This document shows positions 46,201 through 59,366 of a DNA stretch of 64,000 nucleotides, one piece after another. This DNA is from Mesodorylaimus sp. YZB2_4 (Eukaryota > Nematoda > Enoplea > Dorylaimida > Dorylaimidae), in contig JASANH010000115.1 of assembly GCA_030248295.1 (NCBI GenBank), forward strand, positions 62,001-126,000, given 5' to 3'. A program made the translations under genes and the position numbers. A model generated the notes under the pieces. The model was not told the DNA's origin. It saw only the letters and a list, made by a program, of their open reading frames with translations, and searched no databases. Numbering within the stretch: the first letter of the stretch is position 1; each line of letters opens with the position of its first letter.

Positions 46201-49200
46201 TCCACACCCCTCTTACCCGAATCATGTCCACAGTAGCCGGAGTATCCACCAGATCCGTCGCGAAAAAAGGAATCTGGCTGTAAACTATGTCTGTGAATGG
46301 CGGTACTAAAAACAAAAAATTTTGTTTTCTAACTTATCAAAAACACCAAAACTTCTGCAAAACTTTCCTTTAACCAAGATTTACAAACCATTTCACAAGT
46401 CTCGTACACTGCAAAATTTGAATTTCCCGCTACAGGTTGCTTATGCCAGTTATACACGGATGAACAGCCCCTCGCTTCAAAGCTTGCGCGCAAGTGGCCA
46501 AAAGTTGCCATTTCGCACCAAAAATCTTTTCAGGACTTTTCATAAGGTAAAACTGCCATAAGCAGCTTCCGGCGGGAAATTCAAATATCGCAACCTGCAA
46601 AATAGTCTTCAAACTCAACCAAAAAACCTTTGCTTACTTTTGAAATCATTTTCATCTTGCATTTGTTCCGTATTTTGCCAAAATGGTGGCATCGGATGGA
46701 AATTGGCCTGCGATATGTAATAGGACATTTGATCCACGTGCACCCAAGCCGTGATATAATTATAAAATCCTTCCGGTTCGATCATGCCTTCCCTGTCCAC
46801 CAATTTCGTCGTCCCAACCTGCAAAAACCAACAAATTACTATCCCAGCTCTTACTACCACAAAAAACCTTACTACACACTTTTGGATTCCGCCATGTAAT
46901 GTAGCCTACGCCTGTAGATCCGAACGCTGATGAAAGTAGCTCAAGCGAAGCATGGCTGGACCACACCACCCTCAACTATCCGCTAAACACACCCCACCAG
47001 CCATCAGACCCCAACTGAAGGATGATGGAAGTATCTCAAGCTAAGCATGGCCTGACCTTGACATGGCTGTGCAACAGAGGCCTACCTGAATCATTCCATT
47101 TTTATCATGTAGCCTACCCCATGAACCATCCACTGGGCACACCCGTACCACACCCCGCCAGACCCCCAAATGCAAGTTGATGGAATTACCTGAAGCCTAG
47201 CATGGCATGGCCTGAAATTGACATGGCTGTGCTACCTGGACCATATGGCCTACCGCATGGACCATCCACTGGACACAGCCCTAGAGCCATCAGACCACCA
47301 ACTGAAGGATGATGTAAGTACCTCAAGCTAAGCATGACACCCTACCCCACTCTGTAACAGGGCCCCTGGTCTACCCCCGCCCCGACCATCCACTGTGCAC
47401 ACACACCCCAACTCACCCGACTACAATTCACCACATCGCCACGATTGCACAAAAGTTTATAAGCCAATTTAGCTTCGAGACTAGCCGCACCCGATCTGAC
47501 CACCCCGCTCAGATTCATATGGCCATTATGCATATCGTCGTCCAACTTGGCCTGCAACGTGCCCAGCCATTTGGCCATCATCGACAACCACGACTCCTCC
47601 GACAACTGCCGATCACTGTTCTTGATCACGTAGGGGATACGCGATATCTCGTCCCGAAAACCACTTATCAATCGCTGCTTCCTCGCGTAATCGGTCGGCC
47701 CTTCGATCACCGCATTGAATGGATAAAACGAAAAATACTTTTCCCTCGCGTCCAAAAATGCATACGGCGCCGTCCCTTTCGGAATTACGTCCGTCAATTC
47801 CAAACCCAAATTCACACGCGTAAAACCAATTATGCCCAGCCCGCATAGTACGCAATGGAATAATAGAATGAATACCTGAAATAAATTGACATATTTCACC
47901 AGTTTGTGCCCGGGTCGTGGCCTAGCGGTTAAGGCGTCCGCCTCTCACGCTTACAGGGAAGGGTTCGACTCCCGCCCAGGTAAAAACTTATCATCGAATA
48001 TCTGCTCCTTAGCTATCGAGTGCCCTTGGCTATTGAGTTTGACATGACATCTACTGCAGTCAAGGTGCGGCATGCGGTCGACTGCAGCATTCCTTTATCC
48101 ACCACCTGAAACCATATTTTACCCATCTATTTGGTCAAGCGCTAATTAGTTCCCGCTACCAGCCAGCCAGGTAAAACTGTTGCTATTTTAGACTAGCGCG
48201 GATAAAGTATGACACGACAAGAACGTAAAAAGATGGTTGTCCAAAAACATTTAACGCGACTGGGAGTCGAACTCTCGCTCTTCATCGACACCCAGCCAGG
48301 TGCCTATGGTGCCTAGACCACATTCAGCGTCTGCCTCTGACGCCAGTGTTCGACTGGTTGCCTTCGTCTGTACCTGTTTTTCTCCACGATACGAGACCCT
48401 GGCACAGAAAAAGGGCGGGTGCTACTCAAGAAGGCGTGAGCGTGACCTGTGTCCTATCCTTGTTTTGAGATCTACCACCCCTCTATGCTAGAACCACCCT
48501 CAGAGCGGGAGCCTCCGACCCTGATGCCAGTCAGCTCACCTTGACACGTCGTTTACTCAACAAGGGAATATACACGTCCTTGACGAACCGGTGCAATGTC
48601 CAATGTTGAAAAGCGCATTTGCGTTTCAACGAACTGGCCGATTTTCGATGCGCACTCGAATGTTGAGTGGACGAGGATACCGAATTGGCCATACGAGTCA
48701 TGCCCCGCCCATCGGCCCCATTGCCCATGATCGGATTGGCCGAATGAGTCAGCACACTCTCCATCGACACGTTCTCATTATTGTTCTCCCCATTCTCGTA
48801 CTCCCCATTCATTTCCACATCCACGGTCGACGATTTCGGTTGAATTTTATCATTCTTGATTTTTATACAACAAAATACATCCACGCGTTTCCTTTTTCGA
48901 CGATCCAAATCGATGGTCATAATGGCCGGATATAAGGTCAGAACGGTCACGGCATTGAAACAAAGCAAAATGGCCACCTGCAAATCGAATATCTTTCATA
49001 TCTACAGTACACCAGACATCAGCATCGATCGACCCGCCGGTACGGGCTCGATCACTTTGGGTGGGGGAACCAACCAAGACACAAATTTTGAATTCCCGCT
49101 AAAATATCTTTCTCCGTGACTAATATCGATCGATCGATCGATCAACGAAAGAAAGTACATCAAGCCTCGCTTATGTATGAATCGACATGAATAAAAATCA

Positions 49201-52200
49201 TGAAAGAATGACTGATCGATTGATGCCCGACCAATAGGCGGACGACCGGCTGATCGATCCTCTATATCAACCGATAATATCGATTGGATCAGCTGATCAT
49301 ATTGATCACCGATCATACATCATATATCATTGATGGATTTTACAGCCATTTGCCTGATCCGCCCATCGATCAAGGAACCAATTACTTGATAATACCGATA
49401 AGATTAGCTTATCATATCGATCGCTCGGTCATACCAAATTGGTTGCTCGATCGATCGACGAATCATATTAAGTTCCTGATCGATCCTGGCTGGTATGATC
49501 GGGTGATAAATATCATCAGCTGATCTAATCGATACGATCAACAGACATGATCGATTGATTAACTGATTAACCAATCATACTGAAGTAAATCAATCACCCG
49601 ATTGACCGATCGATCCCCCGATTAGTCGACTGATCAAAATGATCAGATCGATCTGACCCGACTGGGCCAATTAGATCGATCTAATTGGCTTATCGACTGG
49701 TCACATGTAAATCCTGGACCATTATATTGGTTCCCGGGTTTACATGGTTCAGTAAAATCTGGTTCAGATCAATCGACCGATCGATCACCCGATTAATCGA
49801 CTGATCAAAATGATTGGATCGATCTGACCCGACTGGGCCAATTAGATCGATCTAATTGGCTTATCGACTGGTCACATGTAAATCCAGGACCATTATATTG
49901 GTTCCCGGGTTTACATGGTTCGGTAAAATCTGGTTCAGATCAATCGACCGATCGATCACCCGATTAATCGACTGATCAAAATGATTGGATCGATCTAATT
50001 GGCTTATCGACTGGCCACACTTAATCCTAGAGCATGAAAATCAGGGACCATTCCGCTCCGTCACAGAAAAACTCGGTGGCCAGCAAAAATGAGCCTTCAG
50101 GCTAGAAAACACCCGAGTGGGTCCGCCCAGTCGATGCTGAGACCCAGCCCAGAAACCAAGCAAATTGTGCTTACCTGAAGGCAGAAATCCCTAAGCGCAG
50201 GTACGGGCATGATACTGCCCGCCAGGAAGGCCACGATGTTATTAATACTGGTCAATAATGCCGATAAGCCCGTTTCTTTCAACAAGAATCCAATTTCGTC
50301 TCGATGTACGAACTTGACAATTTCCCGATAATTATGCACCAACAAGAACATATCGTCCACGCCCAATCCCAGTGTCAAGAATGGCACGATTTGTGTGGTG
50401 GCCGCATTGAACGTCACACCGATCCACATCGACAATCCCAGTCCGGCCACACTGGCCAACGTGACCATCAGGCAACCGGACACCGCTAGACCAACGCTCG
50501 ATCGAACCCCACGCTCGGCACAACTGCACAACGACACTGCCGCGTACACGATCTAAACAACCAAGCATATACTCTACGCTAAATGTCCTCGTACGCTTCA
50601 AGCTAAAGCTTTTTCTTCAAATTTTTGTGGGTTGGGCCTCCACGGGACTTCCAACCCGTCAGCCTGCAGTCATGTCACGAGGTAAGCAGCTCTCACGGCA
50701 GCTTCCATGTGTGTGTCTCCACTAGGAGCACCTCCACGCCAGCACCAGCGCCCCTGGATGATACTGGGCGAGACGAGATGGACCTTATCGGGTGAGTCGC
50801 CCACAGCCAGGTGTGCAAGACCAGCGACGGACTTACCAAACTGCCCTGGAACCTCTACTCAGGGTTACTGGCCCAAGCAACGCCTTAACCAACTGAGCCA
50901 CCGCGCTCTTTCAAGCTGAATCTAGCTACGCCCTTACCTGAACCCCCATCGGCGCACTCTCGGGACTGAGGCAGACGAGCCACCAGCCAAGTGGCTCCTA
51001 TTCATCTACTAGCTTCCCCCTTCCAAATGCCAGACTGACAGTGGCGGCCAGCGACTCACCTTCTTCAACTCACAAGGAAGAAATCAGCAGGTGGCCGGGA
51101 CCCCTTAGCACTGACTGATCGCGAGCCACTCCCCCCCCCCCCCCCATTGTAAATTTCAATTGACCCAAATGATTGAAGTTCCCGCCCACACTATCAGACA
51201 ATCCTGGCATGTAGACACCCTCCCCTGCCAACCCCACATCACACCTGCGGCTATTGACGTCCTAGCGTTCGTTCAGGATTTAGTCCCTTCTGACTCCCTG
51301 CAGTTGTGACAATGCTCCGGAACACCAAATCTCATCCGCCTCCCTCGAGTGCATGTTTGCTTCAGTGACCATTACCAATCGACCCTGTGCATCCACCATA
51401 ATGCACTACAAACCATCCAGCAAGAACAATGCACGAACTGGGCTAAGAAATCTCATGCTTCCATACCTGAATAACTAGCATCAACTTTACACTGCCTCGA
51501 CCCCAATCTCCATCCCCACACATCTTGTCATCCATCCCTACTAGACACTTGCTAGCTGACTTCCTCCACACCAGGCCATCCTGGACTGCACTTCCTCGGA
51601 CAAAGGCGGCTGGGCTGTAAACCCTGTCCGCCATCGACAGCCGAGACACTGTCCCCTCGCTTGGCTTCAGGCTCTCCACACCGCACCTCGACGGTACCGG
51701 GTGAGTCACCCACGGCCAGTCGTGCAAGGCCAGCGAGGGTTTATGGCTCGCAAACCAACCTCCATCACCGGGGATCGAACCCCCAGCCACACGCCACCAA
51801 GCACAAGTGGACGAATGCCGAGCCGCAGTCTGATTGTGACCGCTACCTGCATGGCCCTTCTTACATAGCTTTACACTGCCTCGACCCCAATCCTCCCTGA
51901 ACTGCTGGCTGGCTGTTTTGGAACTCCAACCTACTTTGATCCCAAGCGAACGCTATACGACCTGCACCTCGTCCCTCCCACCAAGCCGGGCCCGCCTTAC
52001 CATCAACACATATCCGACCAAAATGACAGTTGGATTGAATCGACTGAATTCGGCCAGCATATCATTGACCGATGTCCCGGCCAAAGGATGTAATCGACGT
52101 TCGTCCCGCGTATTATTCACCGAATTATAAATATAATCCGTATATTTTCGTTGCCAAGCCTTCAAAACGTTGTCAGCCGCCGCCAAATTCCATTTATTCA

Positions 52201-55200
52201 TATCCAATCGCGATTTATAACTTCCGTGATCTTTGAATCGATCGAACACATCCGTCGGCGACGAGATCATTAAAACTGTTTGTAAAGCTTCCGCCCTAAA
52301 AAGCCAACATTTTCTCATCATTCTTCGCAAAAAACCCTAAATTTCTTACTTTGCAATTTGATCCGATTGCCTTTTCACACCGCCAACAATTAAATCTTCC
52401 GGCCATTGCATATAATTCTGAGCGAATCCTCGACATCCGCCAGTTAATTCTTGCCCAAAATTGATTTTCTTTTTCGTAAATCCCAATCGTGTCAAAAATG
52501 TTTTCTCCCCTCTCGCCAATCTCCTCACTTCCTCCGCGTATCGATTACATATTTCGGCTGGTAATTTCGATTGCGTACCCGATTTCTCTTCTTCCGGCAT
52601 TCCCCAAAGTAATTGCCAAACCGGCAATTCTCGTTCGATCGTCGACGAATTCAATTCCGTCTCATTCGCACCCATCGCAGGACTTGGTCTGGTACTGGTC
52701 ACACTGGTCGAGTCCACGTACGTGCGATTCATCGATTCCAAATACTTTTCCACAACCAAACAAATGTCCACGTGATTGGGCGCAGTGTCCGGACATTCGG
52801 CACTCAATGGATCAATACATGGTCGACTGAGATAACCATCCTCAACACCGGCCTAAAAACATGACCATTATCAGTCTGACAGGGGGGAGTCCAGGAAGCA
52901 AAAACACAAGTTTTTTGTATCCACAGCGTTTTTTTAAACAAGGTTCACACATGGCGCGGAAAATGATTTTTCCAAGTTCCCCAAGCAAAAATTTCCGTTT
53001 TAAACCTCAAATGCATAGCCTCATGGTTTCCCAAATTTTAGCTGAAATAATCCAATTTCGCTTGATTTTTCTAGACAAAAAATCAAAATTATTTCTTGAA
53101 TTTGAAACCTGTTTTCTACAGTTTTCCCTCATTTCTGCTCAGATTCCCATTTTAGCTTGTATTGCACACACTTCTCGGATCCCCCTGCCTCTCCCAGTTT
53201 TCCACACTTGAGTGAGCCCTGACTCGCCCGAGCCTTGCCATCGTGCTGCATTGCAATTGGGTGTGCACACGGGTTGGAGGCAGCAATGTACACTAGACAA
53301 GAGGCCATGGTGTCATCGTTTTCTTCTGAACCATAGGTTCGAGTCTGGCAGTCTGGCGGACACTGCAGGTCCCATCGTCTTCATCTCATCATCCCATCGT
53401 CTTATACCTCCTTGAATAGTGAATACCGGCATGCTGAGGCGCGTCGGAAATGCAAAAGTGAATGAGAGACAAGCCTCTGACTGCGCTCAACCATGTTTCC
53501 CTCCAGACTGTCAGAACGTTCTTGCACCTGAGCATCAGTACGCGCGGCAAATTCAAATATTTTACAAATCAGGGTGCTGACTTTTCTAAAGTTACAGAAT
53601 ATTCTTCGTTTGCTTGATTTTTCTTCACTTTGAGAATGTGACTTGTACAGAGCCGCGCCAAAACGCAGGATCTCCTGGGGTTTTTATTGGAGGGGGTCAG
53701 ACACTTTTTTCAAAATTTTCGAAGCCTAGGGGCATCATTCGAAACTCCGTGACCCTGCTGACCCTCAGGCTTAAAAATTGCCAATTTTGTAATGTTAAAA
53801 TTTTGAAAAAAGGATCTGACCCCCTCTGTACGATCCAAGGAAATCCTGACCCATGGCCACTTTTGGCGGCTAAGTAAAGGTCACATTCTCGAAGTACAGA
53901 TAAAACAGCGAACAGAAAATGCACTGCGAGCTCCCTGATAGTCAACTATTTGAATTTGCCGCGCGCATTGATGCTCAGGCGCAAGAACCTTCTGCCAATC
54001 GGTTGGGAAATTCGCCTCTCACTGCGTTTTCCAGTGCAAGCTAGACTGCCAGACTTCAAACATGCGTCCCTAGCGCTAAACATTCTTTACAATTTGATTA
54101 ATTTATGAAAAATTTGATTTCGTTCCGCTTGATTTAGTACATTTCTCAAATAATTCAAATTTCGCGGTCTTTTTTATTTTAAAAATCGAGCGTGAGGAAT
54201 TTGAGGATGCCGCTAGGGGCCTTGTAGAGTAGGTTCATTTCCCCCTCGAATAATGTGTCGATATTTTCAGTCATTTTCAGCCCTATTTTCAGTCGGTTTC
54301 GAAACAAAAAATTCGATATCTCGCAAAATTTTTTTGAGCCAATCAAACCCCACACCTCCAATAGGCCACCTATCGGCTCATAGGGTCGACTGGAGTCTCA
54401 TAGGCGAATAGAGTCGAATCTACCAGACAAACCCTGTCATGTAAAAAATTTATAACACATCGCATATGTTTTTTTGCTTCCTGGACCCCCTCTCTGGCTG
54501 TGTTTCAAATGCTATTCTCGTCCCCCCCCCCCCCCCACAAACAGCTCACACCTACTCAGTTTGCCCATCTCGATAAGGCCGCCCACACAAAATCATCAAC
54601 TAATTGAAGCATACCCGAAAAAATAAATTCTTTATATTATCGGCATCTCCGATAATATTGGCCGCCTCTTGAATCACCGCCATCGGATTCAAATTCGTCC
54701 AAGCCAAACGCCCTTTTATGCTCGGAATGAAGAATGTCACGTCAGCCCTGAAAAACAATCTCGCTTAAACAGAGTTCATAAAAGAAGCCAGAATTGCATT
54801 CTTCATATTTATCCATGGTTTTCAAAACAAAAACTTAATTTTCTTGCATTGTCCTATAATTTTAGTCGATTTACTAATTTTTTTTACATCGCCTCACGAC
54901 TACTAAATTCTTTCCAACTAATTTTACAGCTTCCAGCCCTAATCGTTCGAAATCAGAATCCCGCACATAAAAAAGGCGGGAAATTCGAAATTTAAAACCT
55001 CCAAAGGCAGTCCCCAAACTTTCCCTGATTTTGACTTAAAAATTTTCATTTCTCTGACTTTTCGAACCCTGTAAATCAAGATCAATCATAAAAAAGCATA
55101 AATATCACTTACGGTACGATCATCGGCGGTACAGGACCCAACGGTGTGCTTCCTTCGAAAAAACAATCCAAAGGCGTAATAATTATGCACGGTATAATCC

Positions 55201-57905
55201 GATCCAACAATGTTTTCACCACCCCGCCAAAATGACTTTCGATCGTTGGCGCCGGTGGCTTGAAACAAATGTCGGATAGACGCCATTTCCTGAAATTTTA
55301 CAAACCCGATGAATCATTGAGCAAAAACACGATTCGACTGACTTCACTCCTATGATTCACCCACGACCTAGTCTGGTAAACATGAAAACAAACTCCTCAC
55401 AAAAACATGAATCGACTCTAAACAAGTTTCGAATGGCTGCCTGGTCGTGACCTAGCCGGTCCGACTCTCACACTGGGTGTGCATTTGCAGGCGAGGGTTC
55501 GACTCCCGCCAGGGTTAAAAATTTATTCTTAATCAACGTATGTATTTCTTAGCCCTTACGTGCGATTCGCCTATGGAAAGAGTATGACAAAATAAAGACT
55601 CACTTTTTGTCTCGCCTCAAAGACATTGCTTTGCAGAGGATACACTGTTATTGAAGAAAAATATTCTGGTCAAAGACTCTAGAATTGTAAATATACGCAA
55701 GTTCTAAATTTCACTAATTTTCATGGGCACAATGTTGAGAAAATTTAGACAGCGAAGGTAATTAGGTAGGTACTCCATTTTTTTACAATTTTTAATGACA
55801 AAGCGCGCGAATTTCAAAAGTCAATTCGATAGACAAGTTTCCAAAAATTGTCCAAAAACAAGTGAAGGGGCGTTAGGCTTCGACGAACCTCCACTTCTAA
55901 TCAAGAAAACAAGCATAGCCGTAATTTCAACTAAGGGCATACCCAAGATCAGACAAAGCCAAAATTAAAAATTCGCGCGCTTTGTCATAGGAATTATGGG
56001 AAAAATAGAGTACCTATCTATGTAATTACACCCTTTATTTTTGGCGTCAATGTCTCAGCGCGTGAATGAAAAATCGTGGAAGTTAAAATTCGTTTTTTTT
56101 GGAAACAAAGCATTAATAGCCAAAAAAAGTCTTTATGAATTCCAACTTATCAAAATCCAGTTTATATAACTTTTATAAATTCGAATGCTGGATAGTTTCT
56201 GCGACGCGCTTTGTCTTTCACGGATCGATTCTGTGTCATTTTAGAAGTACAACAGGCGTCTAATTAGGTTTAGTCTTGAAAGAAATCAGACCAGCACACA
56301 CATTCATAAGATTGGTTATTTGCTTAACATTTTTTACTATCCCAAACAAAAATCTCCCAACTACGAATCCAACTTCTATCAAGAATTCAGAACAATATCA
56401 CCAACTAGTGCACTAGAACCTGCAGAGTGGGTTACGGTTGCCCAACTGAATTGGCGGGAATTCAAATTATTGATATTCTGAAGTGGTCAAATTATTCGCC
56501 TGAACCCCCGCAACCTGCGCCTGATAATCATAGTATCACAAGCGCTTTAAAAACTTTAAGAGAAAATTTTGTTTACAAAAGTGTAAGGCCAGAGCCCGGT
56601 CGAAGAGAAATTCCAAATCTGTCCTTTAAAAACCAATGTTGGAATATTGAAAAAAGATACGATATTCATGTTCAGCACCCACGTTTTGGAGGGGTAGCCA
56701 AATTTCTGGACCTCTAATTATGGAAAAAGTCGAAATTCTTAATTGCAAAGGGGAGAGGCACTTTGAAAAGTGATAATTTCGACATCTCAAATAATTGAGA
56801 TAGCAGTCCAAAATTTTAACTACCCCACTAAAACATGCGCTAAATCTGAATACCATATTTTTTCCACTTCATCTTTAAGGTAGACTAAATTTTACCCGAA
56901 TTTTTCTGATTGGAGCATAAATTAAAATGAGACGTATTTTTTCAGTGACTTACTCGCCGTACATATCGACTGTCAATTCGGATACGTTCTTCAAGACTTC
57001 GGCGTGCAGCAATAATTCTTCCTCGTTCAATATATTCATGCCTTTTTGTTTGGGTGTTTGTATGAGCACCAAATATTGAGCCGCATTCCCGCCGCCCGTC
57101 AATCCGCCATCGTCCATTACTCCGCCGCCCGATTTCATTTGTTCCGAAAATACGTGCCTGATAAACGCGCGTTCCTTGTCCAATCGTCCGCCTTCTAAAA
57201 AAGTAAAAAAATTTGTAATCGAAAAATTACAAAAATTTTTAAAAAATTTACTTTCCACCCATAATTTTTCGATATTCGTTTCCACGCTAGCATTTTGAAT
57301 TCCAACCGAACAAATTACCAAAATTAATAATCCTACGGCCAAAACGCCGGCAAAATGGCGTTGAATAAAGCATCCCAAACGAAATAGGAAACGTTGTAAT
57401 AAAGCTCGTAAGCGTATAGCGAATTTGTTGCCGTGAGCTCGACCCTTAAAAAATAATTCATTTTGTATAATTTAAAAAAATTAAATTAAATTTACTTTTT
57501 TCATTTGTTGATAAGCCAAGCCCGCATCGCACCAACTCGGCCGATGTGAAAAATCTTCGTTCCATAAAGCGTTATCCCCCGATGACGACACACTGCTACT
57601 GTCCGATGGACTATCGCTACGCTCGCAATATTTTGCCTAAAAATTCATGCATTTGTTAAAAGCCTGCCAGAAAAATTCTGTGATGACGATATTTCGATCG
57701 ATGAAACGTGATTTTTTGAAAATCCTAGATTATCAATCAATCTACACCCTCCAACTCCCCCACAGGGCACCGGAGTGCATGCACTGACGTACCACGTCAT
57801 ATTATACTAGAAAAAAACGAAACTTACAAAATCAGGAAACGAAGATTGCGAAGGCAGCATACGATGAAGTTCTTCCCGAGAATTCAAATCTCTGGCGCGT
57901 CCCAT
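43222..57905 (-). CDS. ptc: Patched orthologue, 12-TM sterol-sensing RND protein, 18 exons
   Basis: Exons are 57828-57905, 57496-57636, 57252-57444, 56954-57194, 55113-55289, 54615-54747, 52350-52852, 52001-52295, 50175-50552, 48540-48977, 47417-47875, 46638-46818, 46217-46305, 45418-45609, 44973-45253, 44815-44914, 44034-44330 and 43222-43596. The sum is 4551 nt or 1516 aa, all GT-AG, all in phase. Patched hallmarks are [33 protein letters not shown] and IIITPLDCF. The sterol-sensing/RND core has [10 protein letters not shown] (651-654 GVDD), the second TM bundle [12 protein letters not shown] (about 1201-1206), and the tail a PPPY motif (1428-1431) of the Nedd4/Itch-binding kind. It would be the Hedgehog receptor, or a patched-type sterol transporter if Hedgehog is absent. 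Many introns hold repeats. Confidence 0.97.
44396..44800. repeat. Three tandem units of about 125-155 bp in patched intron 16
   Basis: Each unit has a B-box-like gagggttcgattcc or its remnant, then 'gtttttgatt...aatg', then 'tctggtttcgagctcat' (near 44468, 44592, 44748). It looks like a duplicated tRNA-derived SINE fragment. Confidence 0.7.
45640..46150 (-). repeat. Cluster of four tRNA-like B-box units in patched intron 13
   Basis: gggaatcgaaccc-type sequences near 45652, 45776, 45868 and 46090 each resemble a tRNA T-arm on the minus strand, followed by a partly paired tRNA-like stretch. None is a complete tRNA. They are probably SINE-derived. Confidence 0.65.
47905..47985 (+). mobile_element. 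tRNA-Glu(CTC)-like SINE head in patched intron 10
   Basis: A box-like tggcctagcggttaaggcg, an anticodon-loop-like ctctcac and a B box gggttcgactccc are in order. The outer stem (cccgggt/gcccagg) pairs with one mismatch. The anticodon stem pairs poorly and extra bases precede the T arm, so it is a derived element, not a working tRNA. A relative is at 55440-55515. Confidence 0.6.
48240..48320 (-). repeat. tRNA-like fragment in patched intron 10
   Basis: gactgggagtcgaactct (inverse B box) and gtgcctaggc-type sequence resemble a tRNA on the minus strand. The arms do not all pair. It is followed on both sides by SINE-like and dispersed-motif sequence. Confidence 0.45.
49120..50040. repeat. GATC-rich region with a 171-bp direct repeat (about 2.5 copies), patched intron 9
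   Basis: Runs of gatcgatcgatcga near 49128 lead into cgatctgacccgactgggcc at 49650 and again at 49821 (171-bp period), with a third copy truncated near 49985. Each unit contains taattggcttatcgactggt and ggttcccgggtttacatggt. Confidence 0.85.
50042..50098. mobile_element. Fragment of the 462-bp MITE family
   Basis: cagaaaaactcggtggccag, followed by caaaaatgagccttca, matches the right terminal inverted repeat of the element at 22348-22809. No left end is seen nearby. Confidence 0.65.
50630..50910 (-). mobile_element. Full-length tRNA-derived SINE (family A) in patched intron 8
   Basis: Read on the minus strand, the head gcgcggtggctcagttggtt is A-box-like. It is followed by ggttccaggg, then the family body (gcccagtatcatccagggg, ctagtggagacacaca, ggaagctgccgtgagagc) and the tail acgggttggaagtcccgtgg. 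Confidence 0.8.
51263..51955. mobile_element. hAT-like element in patched intron 8, carrying SINE sequence
   Basis: The ends tagcgttcgttcaggat and atcccaagcgaacgcta form an inverted repeat of the same family as 29252-29905. The centre (about 51590-51800) contains a minus-strand family-A SINE (cctcgacggtaccgggtgag; ggggatcgaacccccag), probably a nested insertion. Confidence 0.65.
53515..53990. mobile_element. Foldback element in patched intron 6
   Basis: The left arm gttcttgcacctgagcatca and gcgcggcaaattcaaata (53518-53562) match in reverse complement to tatttgaatttgccgcgcgc and tgatgctcaggcgcaagaac (53947-53988). A nested inverted pair is tttattggagggggtcagac / ggatctgaccccctctg. Confidence 0.8.
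55435..55520 (+). mobile_element. tRNA-Glu-like SINE head in patched intron 4
   Basis: gtcgtgacctagccggt (A-box-like), actctcacac and gagggttcgactcccgcc (B box) follow the order of the copy at 47905. An insertion interrupts the anticodon arm. An A/T-rich 3' body follows (ttaaaaatttattcttaatc). Confidence 0.6.
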
Positions 57906-59366
57906 TCTCGGTTCGACTAATGGCGAAAATACGCCGGAAATAATTTTTTAAGGAAGCTTCGTTCACTTTAGAGATCACAAATTTCCAAAATAATTTTTTG
58001 TCGTCTATAATAGATACCTTATGTCTCTAACACAAAACCGATGCCGGTTCAAAATTGTATATATTTGGTTAGTTTTTTAAGAAAATCTTCAAGCGTACAT
58101 TATTGCCGATCACGCCACCACCACGCCGGCGGGCGGTGTGTTGCAAGAATAAAAGGGGGTCGGTCGATCTAGGCCCGTATCCACGACCACGCTAGCAACA
58201 GACTCGGCAAATGACTCGGCCCAAGCCCGAGTGTAGTCTCAAATGCAGGCGTCGAATACTGGCCCGATGCGTCACTGAAACGCTACCGATACGCATAAAA
58301 GAACTATTATCGATTCTTTCAACCAGTCTGGCCAGGACTTGTCATCGTAGGAAAATATTGGCCTCTAGCCCACCATTGTCCTCGTCGCGCACACTCGGCG
58401 TTTTTTCTAGGGCCAGCCTCGATCGCTGATTGGCTACTGCCTAGCAACGGCGACTCACGCCACCTTGAACCTGAGAATCAAGAGTGTGGCGCCAAATTCA
58501 AAGTTTTGGAAGCGTAAGTGGTTAGAAGTAGGTTTACGCTGTTTGCCGAAAAGTTTTATTGCGTGAGTTAAGAGAGTTAAAATTTTCTCGTGCTTGTTTA
58601 TATTTGGGTGGAAATAGCCATTGAATGGCATGCATTGATATCTTATCAGTCACGCCACGTGTAGCTGGCATCGAGCGCATGAAGGGTGCGTCGAGATTAG
58701 TACACAAGCCACCCACGTGCAGGCATCATAGGTGGTGTCATAAATTGTGTCGGGGGTCTTATTCAAGAATTCTCATCACCACCCCTCCACCCTGTGCCCT
58801 TTGGAAGCCTAAACCATCTCTCGTATGCTCATTTACTGGCAACCAAGGTTTCACAATGCGTTTCGACAAGAACGGTTTGCAAAAACAGCTTGGCATTTGT
58901 AAGTGGTAAAGGAGCATCAGGGTTCCCTTGGGGCTCAGGATAATCACTGATGGCTGCTCATGCGTACCACGATGACGTCAACTGTCATGTGAGTTTTCCG
59001 ATTGGAGTGGGTCCAACTGTGCTCAGGTGCCTACTGTGTCACTGAAGCATAGCCAGGCCGAGCCTGACTCGTATGCCCCCTGCCCTCTGCTCCATTCTTC
59101 TCACAGTCACGCCTTCGTGCGTGCTCTTAGCAAAACTCGAGTCGAAGCCAAATATTGTAAATGCAAAACAAGCTAGGCCAGGTCAGATATCGCCTGTCTT
59201 CGTCGTGGCTTCTTGGCTGAGCAGTTCGAGTTATGATTGCTTTTTGAACAAGTCAGCTTAGTCGAGTCAATTCAATTCACAGCTTTACTCTGACAACTGA
59301 AATAGCACGTGCCTTCTCAGCTAGTACGCCTTTCATGCCATTACATCCTATCGCCATCAGCGGCCT
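57906..59366. other. Upstream region of patched
   Basis: This is the 5' flank of patched on the minus strand plus the 3' flank of the peptide gene. I see no further exons with splice support. Short frames at 58211-58909 show no family features. Confidence 0.5.

Noticed and set aside
47905-47985. Functional tRNA-Glu gene
   Set aside because: The anticodon stem does not pair, extra bases precede the T arm, and a diverged relative at 55440 shows it is a SINE head.
57906-59000. Gli-type binding sites upstream of patched
   Set aside because: A few caccaccc-like strings are present, but none is a full gaccaccca match and they may be chance.
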